Below, piece by piece: positions 26,431-36,746 of a stretch of DNA of 64,000 nucleotides. Source of the stretch: Phytohabitans houttuyneae. GTDB lineage: Bacteria > Actinomycetota > Actinomycetes > Mycobacteriales > Micromonosporaceae. The stretch is taken from positions 248,001 to 312,000 of the forward strand of contig NZ_BLPF01000004.1 of NCBI RefSeq assembly GCF_011764425.1, in the 5' to 3' direction. The notes below the pieces were generated by a model. It had not been told where the DNA came from. It made no database searches and saw nothing but the letters and a program-made list of their open reading frames with translations. Position numbers and translations under genes: made by a program. Every line of letters begins with the position of its first letter. Position 1 is the first letter of the stretch.

Positions 26431-27360
26431 ATGAACCGCCCAGCCGACGAGGCCCCGCTGCGGGCGCGGGTGCCCGGAGACATCGAAAGAGCCGACAAAC
26501 TAGCCTTCGGTCTGACCGGGCGGCAGCTGGTCATCTTGACCGTGACCGGGCTGCTGCTGTACACGGCGTGGACGGCCGTGGCGACGATCGTGCATCCCTT
26601 GGTGTTCCTCGCCGGTGCGATGCCGGTCGCGGCAGCGGCGTTCGGGCTCGCGGTCGGCCGCCGGGACGGGATCAGCCTTGACGCCTGGGTCCTGGCAGCA
26701 TTGCGGCACCGGCGCAGCCCGGCCCGGCTCGTCCCGGCGGACGGGCCAATCACCTCGCCCCCGGCGTGGGTTGCCACGACGGCGGGGCCGGGTGACCGGC
26801 TCCCGCTGCCCGCGCCGTTGCACCTGCCCGCGAAGGGCATCACCCCGGAGGGCCTCGTTGATCTCGGCGCAGACGGCAGCGTCGGGTTGGTTGCCGCCTC
26901 GACGGTGGCGTTCGGCCTGCGCACGGCGGCCGAGCAGAACGGCCTGGTCGCCGGGTTCGCCCGCTGGCTTCACTCGTTGGACGGGCCGGCGCAGATCGTG
27001 GTCCGGGCACAACGGGTCGACCTGACCCACCTCGCCGACCGGTACCTGGCCGCCGCGCCAGGACTGCCGCACCCAGCCCTGGAGCAGGCCGCCCGCGCCC
27101 ACGCCACATTCCTGGACGACCTCGCCGCGCGGCGGGAGCTGGTGCACCGGCAGGTCACCGTCGCCGTGCGCAGCCGGCGCGGCCCGCACCACACCGCCCA
27201 GCAAGCGGCCGAGGCGGTACGAGCCCTCAGCGCGTGTGAGGTCCCGGCCGGGGTGCTCGACGGCCCGGACGCCGCGACACGGCTGGCGGCCAGCCTCGAC
27301 CCCACCGCCCCCGCGATGGCGGCACCCTACGCCGACTCGGATGGCGATGACCCGTGGTGA
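26431..27360 (+). CDS. PrgI/VirB3-like transfer protein
   Basis: 309 residues. The N-terminus RVPGDIERADKLAFGLTGRQL leads into two adjacent membrane helices (about 30-70), the pattern of PrgI-family conjugation proteins. A soluble C-terminal region follows, predicted on the cytoplasmic side. It begins 7 bases after the VirB6-like gene and overlaps the VirB4 gene by 7 bases, consistent with one operon; VirB3 and VirB4 subunits normally interact. Confidence 0.75.
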   Translation: MNRPADEAPLRARVPGDIERADKLAFGLTGRQLVILTVTGLLLYTAWTAVATIVHPLVFLAGAMPVAAAAFGLAVGRRDGISLDAWVLAALRHRRSPARLVPADGPITSPPAWVATTAGPGDRLPLPAPLHLPAKGITPEGLVDLGADGSVGLVAASTVAFGLRTAAEQNGLVAGFARWLHSLDGPAQIVVRAQRVDLTHLADRYLAAAPGLPHPALEQAARAHATFLDDLAARRELVHRQVTVAVRSRRGPHHTAQQAAEAVRALSACEVPAGVLDGPDAATRLAASLDPTAPAMAAPYADSDGDDPW

Positions 27361-29144
27361 ATCTGCTGTCCGCTCTGCCTCGCCGCCGCCGGACCGAACC
27401 GGACGCAATGACGGTCCTGCCCGGTTCGCCGGACGCGGTCGAGGTCGCCGGCCGTTACCTGCGCGTCGGCGACACCTACACCACCACCCTCGCCGTGACC
27501 GGCTACCCGGCCGAGGTGGGCGCCGGGTGGGCCGAGCCGATCCTGGCCTACCCCGGCCTGGTCGACATCTGCTTCCATATCGAACCCATCGCGCCGGCGG
27601 TGGCCGCGCAGCGGCTGCGCAAGCAGCGCGGCCGGTTCGAGTCCTCCCGCCGCCAGGACGCGGCCAAAGGCCGCCTTGATGACCCGGAGCTGGACATCGC
27701 CGCAGCTGATGCCGCCGAGCTGGCCGCCCGGCTGGCCCGCGGCGAGGCTCGCCTGTTCCGCGTCGGCACCTATCTGACCGTGCGCGCCGCCACCGAGGCT
27801 GAGCTCGCGGACCGGGTGGCCGAGGTGCGGTCCCTGGCCGCGTCGCTGCTACTGGACACCGCGCCGATGACGTGGCGGCAGCTGCAGGCATGGGTCACCA
27901 GCCTGCCCCTGGCCTATGACGCGGTCGGGTTGAAGCGGGTCTTCGACACCGACGCCCTCGCCGCAGCTTTTCCGTTCACCAGCCCCGACCTGCCCGACAC
28001 CGCCGCCGACAGCGGCATGGGTGTGCTGTTCGGCCTGAACTTGTACTCGCCGGGCGTGGTGGTGTGGGACCGGTGGGCGCAGTCCAACTTCAACGCCGTC
28101 ATCCTGGCCCGCTCCGGGGAAGGCAAGTCCTATCTGGCCAAGCTGGACCTGCTACGCAACCTCTGTTTGGGGGTGGAGGCGTTCGTCATCGACCCCGAAG
28201 ACGAGTACCTGCGCCTGGCCGAGGCGGTCGACGCCACCGTGATTCGCCCTGGCGCGGCCGGGGTGCGGATCAACCCCCTCGACCTGCCGCCCGGCGACAA
28301 CGACGCGTTGGGTGACCGGGCACGGTTCATGCAGACCCTCCTCGCGGTGATGGGCAGCGGCGACACCGCCGTCAGCGCACCGCTGCCCGGCGACAAGGCC
28401 CGCTCCCTGGACATCGCCGTGTTGGCCGCCTATCGGGCCAAAGGCATCACCACCGACCCGCGCACCTGGCGCCGCCCGGCGCCGCTGCTGGCCGATGTGG
28501 TGGCCGAGCTGGACAACCTCGACGACGCCGGTCGGCGGGTCGCCGCCCGGCTGCACCCCTACGTGGCCGGCAGCACGCGCGGCTTGTTCGACGGCCCCAC
28601 CACCACCGTTCCGCACGGGCACCTGGTGGTGTATGCGCTCAAGGACCTGCCCGAGCAGCTGCACCCGGTCGGCACGCTGCTCACCTTGGACACGATCTGG
28701 CGGACCGTGCGCGGCGCCACCGCCTCCGGCAACCGCCCGGGCACCTTGCGGATGGTGTTGGTGGACGAGGCGTGGAAGCTGCTGTCCGGCGGCCGAGGTG
28801 GGGTGTTCTTGGAAACCCTGGCCAAGTCGGCCCGCAAGTACGGCGTCGGCCTGACCGTGGTGACCCAGGACGCCGCCGATGTCCTCGCGACCAAGACCGG
28901 CCGCGCTGTGGTCAGTAACGCGGCCACGCAGGTTCTGCTGCGGCAGGCGCCCCAGGCCATCGATGCGGTAGCCGAGGCGTTCGGGCTCACCGACGGCGAA
29001 CGGAGCTTTCTGCTGTCCTGCCAACGCGGCGACGCCCTCCTGAGCGCGGGGTCGGCGCGGGTGGCCTTTCACGCCCAGGCGTCGGACTTCGACCACGAAC
29101 TGATCACCACCGGCCCAGAGTTCGGCGCGGGCCGGCGCCGCTGA
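27354..29144 (+). CDS. VirB4-type conjugation ATPase
   Basis: 596 residues, GTG start inside the end of the upstream gene. Walker A is ARSGEGKSYLAK (about 252-263) and Walker B is MVLVDEAWKLL (about 467-477), followed by KYGVGLTVVTQD, all diagnostic of VirB4/TraE ATPases. It powers assembly of and transport through the mating channel at the membrane. The frame is intact, unlike several neighbours. Confidence 0.92.
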   Translation: MVNLLSALPRRRRTEPDAMTVLPGSPDAVEVAGRYLRVGDTYTTTLAVTGYPAEVGAGWAEPILAYPGLVDICFHIEPIAPAVAAQRLRKQRGRFESSRRQDAAKGRLDDPELDIAAADAAELAARLARGEARLFRVGTYLTVRAATEAELADRVAEVRSLAASLLLDTAPMTWRQLQAWVTSLPLAYDAVGLKRVFDTDALAAAFPFTSPDLPDTAADSGMGVLFGLNLYSPGVVVWDRWAQSNFNAVILARSGEGKSYLAKLDLLRNLCLGVEAFVIDPEDEYLRLAEAVDATVIRPGAAGVRINPLDLPPGDNDALGDRARFMQTLLAVMGSGDTAVSAPLPGDKARSLDIAVLAAYRAKGITTDPRTWRRPAPLLADVVAELDNLDDAGRRVAARLHPYVAGSTRGLFDGPTTTVPHGHLVVYALKDLPEQLHPVGTLLTLDTIWRTVRGATASGNRPGTLRMVLVDEAWKLLSGGRGGVFLETLAKSARKYGVGLTVVTQDAADVLATKTGRAVVSNAATQVLLRQAPQAIDAVAEAFGLTDGERSFLLSCQRGDALLSAGSARVAFHAQASDFDHELITTGPEFGAGRRR

Positions 29145-29189
29145 CACGACCGAACCTTCTCGACTGGACTGTCCCGACTGGAGTTGTCG

Positions 29190-30603
29190 ATGTTTCGTGC
29201 GTTGTTGCCTGCCTTCATACTGGCCGTGCCGCAGCCATCGGCGAGCCCGACTCCGCCCGCACCGCCGCCGGACCCGACCACCGGTGGGTGTACGCCGGGC
29301 CAGGGCGGGGTGCCGGACTCGATCGTGGGCGAGGTGCTATGCGGCACCTGGGCCGGTGACGTCACCGGCGCGGCGTGGCAGCTGGTGCGGGATCGGTGGC
29401 CGCTGCTACTCGGTGCCGTCGCGGCGCTGATCGTGCTGCGGGTCGGCTGGTCGCGGTGGCGACGCGTGGTCTGGCGTACCCACGCCGCGCAAGGCCGGTG
29501 GCTGGCGATTACCCCGCCGGTCACCGCCACCCCGGCCGCCACCGTTGGCCTGTGGCGGCTGCTGGCCACGGCACTGCCCGCGCCGCGCTGGTGGTCGCTG
29601 CGCCCGGCCCGCCTTGTCTGGGAGGTCGCCGCCGACCCGGGCGGGCTACGCGCCGGGCTGTGGCTGCCACCTGGGGTGAACCCGACCGCCGTGCTGCGGC
29701 TGCTGCAACGTGGCTGGCCCGGCGTCCGCGCCGAGCAAACTAGGCCGCCGCGTGTGCCGACCACCGGTGCGGTCGCCGCGCTCGCGGTGTGGCCCACCCA
29801 GCCGGAATGGCTGCCCCTCGTAGACGCCGCCGCCCCACCACCGGTGCGGCGAGGCGTGGATGCCGGCGCCCCGCAGGACGACCGGTTGCGGGCGGTGTAC
29901 GACGGACTGGCCTCGGCCGGCCGGACCGGCGGCGGGCTGCTACAGGTCCACATCAGCCGGGCACCAGCCCACCGGCTACGGGTGCTGCGCCAAGCGATGA
30001 CCAACCCCGACCGCGCCCGCCACCGTCCCGAGGCGCCGCAGCCCGCGCCGCCGGCCTACTCGCGCAGGCACTGCGCGTCGGGACTCTGACCGTTCTGGAT
30101 CTCATCACGCCCGGTCCGGCCACACGCAAGTCCCCGTCCGGAACGACGACCGACCCGTACACCGCCGAGTTGGCCCGGCAGGCGCGGGCAAAGTTCGCCG
30201 ACGCGCCGCACCTACTCGTCGCCATCCAGGCCATCGCCACCGGCCCGACGAAAGCCGCCGCACGGGCGGCAGCCGCCGACGTCACCTCCGGGTTCGGGCT
30301 GCTGTCAGCACACTTCACCCGCCGCCGCATGCGCCGCGGCGCGGTCACGGCAGCCGAACGGTGGGTACCCGCGAAACGGATGAGTCTCGCCTCCGTCAGC
30401 GAAGCCGCCGCCCTGGCCGGGCTACCCGCCGAACCGGCCGCCTACGGCCTACCCGGGCAGCATCTCGCCGCCGCGTTCCCACCCGTGACACCTTCCGCGC
30501 CTCCGGCGGGCAGGTCGACAGCCGCCGTCGAACGTCAGCTCCGTCCGAAGTGGACGGCCACATAAGGCGTGGTGGGGCACCGATCGCGCGGAGCACCCCA
30601 TGA
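29190..30603 (+). pseudogene. Conserved conjugation membrane protein, frameshifted
   Basis: Composite of about 470 residues from the ATG at 29190. A signal-like N-terminus, a Pro-rich spacer and one membrane helix (RWPLLLGAVAALIVLRVGW), then a soluble domain with LVWEVAADPGGLRAGLWLPP and, after a frame change, DPYTAELARQARAKF and EAAALAGLPAEPAAYGLPG. Genes of this type precede VirD4 in actinobacterial conjugative elements; function unknown. Frame changes near 30026 and at 30455-30457 are each fixed by one base. The corrected frame ends at TGA 30601-30603, overlapping the VirD4 ATG by two bases, which supports the reconstruction. Confidence 0.65.
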
Positions 30604-32213
30604 ACGACATCAACCACAGGGCTGCTCGGGCCGGCTCCCGCCCGGCGGGCAGGTTGAATCTGGTGCCGCTCGATGAGCGGTATGGCCTGGGCGGCAAGGT
30701 GATCGGCGTCGCCAACGCCGGCCCGCAGGTTCGGGTCGGGATCTCCCTCGCGGACTGCCGCTACCACCTGCACGTCCTCGGCCCGACCGGCACCGGCAAG
30801 ACCACCCTGCTGATGCGGATGGTCCTCGACGATGTCGACGCCGGCCGGGGAGTGGCCGCGTTCGACCCCGCCAAGGGTGACCTGATCCGCGATCTGCTCG
30901 CCCGGCTGCCGAAGTCGTGTGGCGACCGGCTGGTGCTCATCGATCCGGACGAGCGCAAGGCGCCGCCGGCGATCAACCTGCTCGACCCGGCCGTGCACGG
31001 CGGCAGCGCCCACGACGTGGCCGCCAACCTCACCGCGGTGATGGCGAAGGTGTGGCACCGCTGGTGGGGCACCGCACCGCCGACATCTGCTACCACGGCC
31101 TGCTCACCCTCGCCCACCTCGAAGGCGCCACCCTCGCCCAACTACCCCGGCTGCTGTCCGACGCGGCATGGCGGACCGCCCGCGTCGACGCCGTCACCAG
31201 CGCGCTGAACGCGTGGGAAGGCAACACCCTCGGCGAGTTCTGGGAAGGGTTCAACGACCTGCCCGCCGCACAACGCTCCGGGCTGGTCGCACCGCTGCTG
31301 TCCAGGCTGCGGCTGGTCTTGGCCCATCCGATGGCCAACAGCCTGTTCGGGGTGCCGGCGACCACGTTCTCCTTCGCCGACATCCTCGACGGCGGCGTCC
31401 TACTCGCGCGCCTGCCCAAGGGCGTCATCGGCGAAGACGGCACCCGCCTGGTCGGGTCGCTGCTGCTGGCCGGGCTGTGGCAAGCCACCACCGCTCGCGC
31501 CCGCATCCCGAAGACGACCGCCCCGATGCATCCGTCATTCTCGATGAATGTCATAACTTCCTGCACCTGCCGATCGGGATTGATGACGCCCTCGCCGAAG
31601 CCCGCGGCCTGCACACCAGCTTCGTGCTTGCGCACCAGTACCTCGGGCAGCTGTCCGGGGAGATGGCCGAGGCGATCGACGCCAACGCCCGCAACAAGGT
31701 CTACTTCGCCCTCGCCCCGCGCGACGCCACAGCACAGGCCCGGCAACTGCGCCCGTATCTCGATGACGGGGACTTGATCCGGCTCGGTGGCTACGAGGTC
31801 GTCCTGCGCCCGGTCGCGGGCGGGCGGATCGTGCCGCCGGTGACCGCCGACACCGAACCGCCGCCCCGCCGATCAAAGGCCGTGCCGGCGAGCTGCGGCG
31901 GGCGGCCCGGGAGCACACCGGCCTGCCGCTGGCCGAGCGGCGGCGGCTGCTCGGCGAATCCGCCACCGGCGTGGTCACCGACGACGAGGCCTTGTCCGGC
32001 GACGAGCTGACGCAGCCCGCGGTCGAGCCGCACAACTTCCCACCCAAGGGTGCTCAACCCGAGCGTTCACCAGTGACCCCTCAAGTGACCACTCACGAGG
32101 CGGCTCGCGAGGTGGCTCAGGGCCACGAACACGCCGGTGAGAACGCCCCCATGAACACGGCGTACGCGCACGTCGACGACGACGAGGAGGACTGGTGGAC
32201 CGGAACCGACTGA
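30600..32213 (+). pseudogene. VirD4/TraG coupling protein, frameshifted
   Basis: Composite of about 538 residues. P-loop GPTGTGKTTLL (about 61-71), FDPAKGDLIRDLL, and Walker B VILDECHNF followed by FVLAHQYLGQL identify the type IV coupling ATPase that delivers DNA to the channel. Single bases are missing in G4/C4 runs at 31076-31079, 31521-31524 and 31864-31867; adding one base to each gives one continuous protein ending in an acidic tail (DDDEEDWWTGTD). As sequenced the gene would make only the first 160 or so residues correctly. Confidence 0.85.
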
Positions 32214-32280
32214 TAAGAGATATCACTCCTACCGGTAGTCAACCTGCTGGCACAACCAGCCCCGCCTGACGGCGTCCGTC

Positions 32281-33098
32281 GTAGCCGGCGAACTCGCCCG
32301 GCTCACCCCCGCGACCGGCTCCTGCTCGAGCTACTCGACCAGCACCAGACCTTCACCACCGACCAGCTCCACACCCTGGCCTTCTCCTCCCTGGGCCGTG
32401 CCCGCAACCGGCTGTCCACCCTGTACTACCGGGACATCCTCGACCGGTTCCGGCACTACCAGCGCCCCGGATCGCAAGCCTGGCGGTGGACCCTCGGCCC
32501 GGTCGGCGCGGCCCTCGTCGCGGCCGGACGCGGTGAGGCCATGCCGCGCCCGGCGGCCGTGCGGGACGCCACGATGCGCCTGGCCATGTCCGCCACACTG
32601 GCGCATTTGCTCACGGTGAACGGGTTCTTCGTCGCGCTGACCGGGCACGCCCGCACCACGCCCGGCGCCCGGCTGGCGCGGTGGTGGAACGAAGCCCGAT
32701 GCCGCGACGCGTGCGGCAAACTCGTCCGCCCGGACGGACACGGCGTGTGGTCCGACGCCGGGTGTGCGGTGCCGTTCTGGGTCGAGGTCGACCTCGGCAC
32801 CGAACCGCTACGGCGGGTCGCGGGCAAACTCGGCGGCTACGCCGCACTACCGCCCCGCCGCGCCTACCCGGTGCTGTTCTGGCTCACCAGCACCACCCGG
32901 GAGGCGAACCTGCACGCGCACCTGTCCCGGGACGGGGTGCCGGACGGGCTGAGCGTGGCGACCGCCGCCGCCGACCACGCCACGGATGCGGGCGGTCCGG
33001 CCGGTGCCGTGTGGCGCCTCGTCGGCCGGCCGGAGCGGGTCAGCCTGGCCGACCTCGGCGCACCGGTCACCGATGGTGGCGGGCCGTGGGACGGGTAG
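32281..33098 (+). pseudogene. Replication-relaxation family protein, frameshifted
   Basis: The body reads RDRLLLELLDQHQTFTTDQL, then a winged-helix region, then LTVNGFFVALTGHAR and VPFWVEVDLGTEP, matching the replication-relaxation family of mobile-element proteins. The N-terminal ELARLTP is in another frame; one extra C in the run 32306-32310 joins them. An upstream start codon is not resolved; the internal ATG at 32541 alone would omit the winged helix. The family is linked to plasmid replication and transfer initiation, so it may stand in for a relaxase accessory. Confidence 0.65.
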
Positions 33099-34125
33099 CG
33101 CTCTGGGTCGCGGTCGGCGCGGCCGTGGCGCTGGTGCTGCTCGCCGGTGCCGCCGCCGGGGTCGTCTCGTCGGTGTTCGGCGGTGGTGGTGGTGCCGGTT
33201 GTCTCGGTGTCGTGACCGTGCCGGGTGCCAACCCGGCCGGGTTGTCCGGCGAGCAGGCCGGTAACGCCTCGGTGATCGTGGCCACCGGTGAGCGGATGCG
33301 GGTACCGGTGCGCGGGTGGGTGATCGCGGTCGCGACCGCGCTTCAGGAATCCGGGTTGATCAACATTCGTGGTGGGGACCGTGACTCGTTGGGGCTGTTC
33401 CAACAGCGGCCGTCGCAAGGGTGGGGCACCCCGGGACAGACTATGAATCCGGACTACGCCGCCAGAAAGTTCTACGAGCGCCTCCTCGCGGTGCCTGGGT
33501 GGGAACGGCTACCGCTCACGGAAGCGGCACAAGCGGTGCAACGGTCGGCGTACCCGGACGCCTACCAGAAGCACGAGGCGCGGGCTACCGCCATCGTCGC
33601 CGCGTTCACCGGCGGCGCCCTGCCCGGGTGTGACGGTGCGGCGATCAGCGCGTCTGGGTGGACCCGACCGGTGCCGGGCACCGTGAGCTCCGGGTTCCGC
33701 ACCCCGGATCGGCCCGACCACGACGGGGTCGACATCAAGGCCCCAAGGGAACCCTGATCCGGGCCGCGTCCGGCGGGCTCGTGGTGCGGGTGCGGTGCAA
33801 CATCGGTGGCAACTCGTGGGAACCGACCGGTGGGCCGATGCCGTGTGACACCGATGGCTATCCGGGGCTCGGCGGGTGTGGCTGGTACGTGGACATCCGG
33901 CACGCCGGGCACGTCACGTCCCGGTACTGCCACATGGTCCGCGAACCGGCCGTGAGAATCGGTCAGACCGTAATAGCCGGACAGCCAATAGGCCACGTGG
34001 GCTCCTCGGGGAATTCGACCGGCCCACATTTGCACTACGAGATCCATGAAGGCCATCCGGCCACCGGTAACAATGCGGTAAATCCGGTTCCGTTCATGGC
34101 TGGTAAAGGCGTCCAACTGTCATAG
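33086..34125 (+). pseudogene. Lytic transglycosylase-M23 peptidase, frameshifted
   Basis: Composite of about 346 residues from the GTG at 33086. A membrane helix (ALWVAVGAAVALVLLAG) leads to a lysozyme-like domain with TALQESGL (catalytic Glu) and SLGLFQQRPSQGWG, then an M23 domain with HDGVDI and HLHYEI (zinc ligands). A bifunctional wall hydrolase of this type opens peptidoglycan for the mating channel (VirB1-like role). The two halves are separated by loss of one C at 33741-33744 (C4, five expected). It is the last gene of the transfer operon. Confidence 0.82.
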
Positions 34126-34155
34126 GGTGAAGTGATTTTTCGCACAATCATGGAC

Positions 34156-34191
34156 TTGACTTGGTGGTCGGATCGAGCGTCCATGGACATG
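34156..34191 (+). promoter_or_regulatory. Promoter/operator with GTCCATGGAC dyad, copy 1
   Basis: TTGAC (34156) is followed after 11 bases by ATCGAGCGTCCATGGACATG. The 10-bp palindrome GTCCATGGAC (34179-34188) lies where a -10 box would be. The same layout recurs at 34895. It stands before the gene at 34222. Confidence 0.6.
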
Positions 34192-34221
34192 TAACCAGTT
34201 CACCGGCGGAAAGGAAAGAAC

Positions 34222-34626
34222 ATGGCCAGCACGACCGGCCCGCAATTTCGGATCGAGTCCGTATGCGACGCCGTGAAGTCGGTAGCCGCTGATGGTGACG
34301 CCCCGACCCTGGTGACGCTGACCGCTACCGGCGCGACTGTCACCGGACGGGCGGACGTCTGGCCCGGTGGCGCACCCGCCGCCGATGCTATCGGCGCGAC
34401 GCTGGCGGGCATGGCGAGACTGATTGCCCGGCACCCGGCCATGTTCGACCCCACCGTGGCCGGGTACGGGGTGATCCTGCCCGCCGAACGGGTCGCGTTC
34501 GCTGCTGACCGCACCGGCACCACACACCACATTCAGCTCCCCGGAGTGCCGACCGAGCCGCTACGGCCCGACCGGTGGAGCGCCATCTGTGACGGGCTCA
34601 CCGCAATGATCAACGCTGCCCGGTAG
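34222..34626 (+). CDS. Hypothetical protein
   Basis: 134 residues, GGAAAGGAAAG in front of the ATG. Contains ATLVTLTATGATVTGRADVW-like beta segments and VILPAERVAFAADRTG. The small single-domain soluble protein is unrecognised. It is separated from the transfer operon by its own promoter element and followed by a terminator, so it is a monocistronic unit. Confidence 0.65.
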   Translation: MASTTGPQFRIESVCDAVKSVAADGDAPTLVTLTATGATVTGRADVWPGGAPAADAIGATLAGMARLIARHPAMFDPTVAGYGVILPAERVAFAADRTGTTHHIQLPGVPTEPLRPDRWSAICDGLTAMINAAR

Positions 34627-34652
34627 TGGTCCGTCGGACCCCGTGTACCCCC

Positions 34653-34680
34653 GCGCGCCCGGCCAATCGGCCGGGCGCGC
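34653..34680 (+). terminator. Terminator hairpin
   Basis: Perfect 12-bp stem GCGCGCCCGGCC / GGCCGGGCGCGC with an AATC loop, 27 bases after the stop at 34626. No T run follows, as is common in high-GC actinobacteria. Confidence 0.7.
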
Positions 34681-34894
34681 CGGTGTATCCGAGACAACTA
34701 GCGCAACCGGCCCGCAATTTCGCCCGTACGCCCACCAAACGTCGAGCGGCTAAGGAAATTACCAGAGACATACGTTCGGCCCGCACCGGCGAATACAGGG
34801 CCGTCAAATAGCGTTCGCGCGCACGCTTTCGTCGTAAGAATGGAGACGAAACCGGGCTGCGTGGCAATGACGGAAAGAGTCTTGCGCATCGGGG
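34681..34894. other. Leader region, no gene
   Basis: Part of the roughly 400-base non-coding stretch between 34626 and 35030. Short frames only; the promoter copy at 34895 is the one clear element. Confidence 0.4.
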
Positions 34895-34930
34895 TTGACA
34901 ACCACCCGGCATCGAGCGTCCATGGACGTG
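34895..34930 (+). promoter_or_regulatory. Promoter/operator with GTCCATGGAC dyad, copy 2
   Basis: TTGAC (34895-34899), 11 bases, then ATCGAGCGTCCATGGACGTG; palindrome at 34918-34927. Spacing is identical to copy 1 and the 20-base core differs at one position, while the 11-base spacer differs throughout. It precedes the winged-helix gene at 35030. Confidence 0.6.
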
Positions 34931-35029
34931 GGCAACAAAAACCGCCCCGGCGAAACCGCAAACAAATAGCGCACCCGCGCACCCGGAATCGCCATTGCCG
35001 ACCCCTATTAGTGCGGAGGCTTACTCGCC

Positions 35030-36112
35030 ATGTCCAACAACGACACCACCACCGCGACCACCGCCGCCGAAACCATCGCGCGGACCTTAGCCAACCACCC
35101 CGACGGGATCACCGTCCGCGACCTCGCCACCGAGGCCGGCGTGGGCCAGTCCACCGCCGCCAAGACCCTCGCCGCGATGCAAACCGCTGGTACCGCAACC
35201 CGCACCCCCGGCCCCGCCAGCGGCAACCGCAAGAGCGCCGACATCTGGCACCCCGTGGCGGACGACACCACCGCGACCCCGGACGAGGCGCCGGTGGCGG
35301 ACGACGGCACCGGCATGCCGGACGAGGCGCCCGTGGCGCACGACGGCACCACGACCCCGGACGAGGCGCCGGTCGCGGACGACGCCACCGCGACCGCAGA
35401 GGAGGCGCCGGTGCCGGCCGCGCCGCGTCAGCCGGACCTGAAGGTTCTGATCATGGCCGGTGTGTTGGGTGACTACCCGGACGGGGTGGAGGCCACCGTG
35501 GCTATCGCGGAGAGCGGTCTGGCCCCGGCGACCGGTGACACGATCCTGGCCGCGATGGAGGTTGCTGGCGCGGCGAAGCGGCTTCCGGTGACCGACGAGG
35601 GGGTCGAGTTGTGGGTGCGTGGCGACGGTGATCTGTCCACGGTGGATCTCGCGAACGCTCCGACGCACACGACGTGCCCGACGTGCGGGCACACCCGCCG
35701 CATCCGCCGCCCCTCGGCCACCGTCCGCCGGGCGGGCGGGACCGGACGGGTCACCGATGAGATCAACACCGACGGGTCGGTGAAGCTGGCCAAGGGTGAA
35801 CTGGAGCGGCTGGTCGAGGCGTTCATCCGCGACATCGGCCCCGGGCACGAACTGACCCCGGTCACGGTCGGGCGTGAGTTGGGCGGGCGTAGCTCGGGCG
35901 CGTGCGGCAACGCGATGGACAAGCTGACCGGACGCGGGGTGCTCGTGCTGACCAGCGAGGCACCGCGCAAATTCACCCTCACCGACAACGCCCCGCCGCC
36001 GTCGCCCGAGGTGCTGGCGCACATGACCAGCCACCGCCCCGCGACCACCGACGACGAGGCCATTGCCGACGCCACCGACGAGGCCACCGCTGACGAGGCG
36101 CCCGCCGCGTAA
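35030..36112 (+). CDS. Winged-helix regulator with acidic repeats
   Basis: 360 residues. A MarR/IclR-like helix-turn-helix is visible at the N-terminus (GITVRDLATEAGVGQSTAAK). Four or five copies of a VADDxTxTPDEAP acidic repeat follow (about 75-125), then a second helix-turn-helix-like region (about 135-190), a CPTCGH zinc-type knuckle and a C-terminal region. It is probably a DNA-binding regulator or nucleoid-type protein of the element. It could act on the GTCCATGGAC operators, one of which sits in its own promoter; this is inference. Confidence 0.65.
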   Translation: MSNNDTTTATTAAETIARTLANHPDGITVRDLATEAGVGQSTAAKTLAAMQTAGTATRTPGPASGNRKSADIWHPVADDTTATPDEAPVADDGTGMPDEAPVAHDGTTTPDEAPVADDATATAEEAPVPAAPRQPDLKVLIMAGVLGDYPDGVEATVAIAESGLAPATGDTILAAMEVAGAAKRLPVTDEGVELWVRGDGDLSTVDLANAPTHTTCPTCGHTRRIRRPSATVRRAGGTGRVTDEINTDGSVKLAKGELERLVEAFIRDIGPGHELTPVTVGRELGGRSSGACGNAMDKLTGRGVLVLTSEAPRKFTLTDNAPPPSPEVLAHMTSHRPATTDDEAIADATDEATADEAPAA

Positions 36113-36200
36113 CGCCACCCCGGGATCGGTCCGGCCCGCGCGGGTCGGACCGATCCGGTGCCTGCCCTCGCTTGCGGACCTCGATGAACGGAGACGAATC

Positions 36201-36746
36201 GTGAAGATCGTTGCTTTCCGGCGGACGGTGCTGGCGCGGTGCGTGTGCCCGGTGTGCCACGAACCGGCCCGCCCCTACCCGCCATACCGATGGGTACCGG
36301 CGAACGGGCCCCGCCCGGGATGGTCGCATGTGGACGGTGAACCGCTGTGCCCCGTCGTCGGGGCGAGCGGCTACCGGCCCGCGCGGCGCGGGTGCGTGCT
36401 GACGGCGCTACGCCCCGCCCGCCCGTCCCGGTCGGCCTGCCACCGCTCGCGGTTCGCCCGTGCCCGCCGCGCCGTGGCCCGTCGCACCGTCCGACGCCCG
36501 GTCGGTGGACCGCCGCCCGACAACGGCGAGGTGTACCTCGTGGCCGGTGGTGACACCGTGGCCGTGTTCGACAACCCGGACGCGGCCGGCATGATGGCCG
36601 TCACGATGACCGGGGCGAACCTCGAACCGGTCACGCTGCGGGTGACCTCGGCGCAATGGGAACAGGCGCGCGCCGTGTTGCGCACCGAGCAACCGCACAT
36701 CACCGTTACGGATGCCCGGTCCGGCCGTGCGGGCGGTGAACCGTGA
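36201..36746 (+). CDS. Hypothetical protein with N-terminal CxxC
   Basis: 181 residues from the GTG at 36201, with GGAG seven bases before it. The N-terminus has CVCPVCHEPARPYPPYRW, a possible zinc knuckle. The middle is Arg-rich and of poor quality and may hide a frame error. The C-terminal part (VYLVAGGDTVAVFDNPDAAG) is well formed. It overlaps the next gene by 4 bases. No family recognised. Confidence 0.5.
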   Translation: MKIVAFRRTVLARCVCPVCHEPARPYPPYRWVPANGPRPGWSHVDGEPLCPVVGASGYRPARRGCVLTALRPARPSRSACHRSRFARARRAVARRTVRRPVGGPPPDNGEVYLVAGGDTVAVFDNPDAAGMMAVTMTGANLEPVTLRVTSAQWEQARAVLRTEQPHITVTDARSGRAGGEP

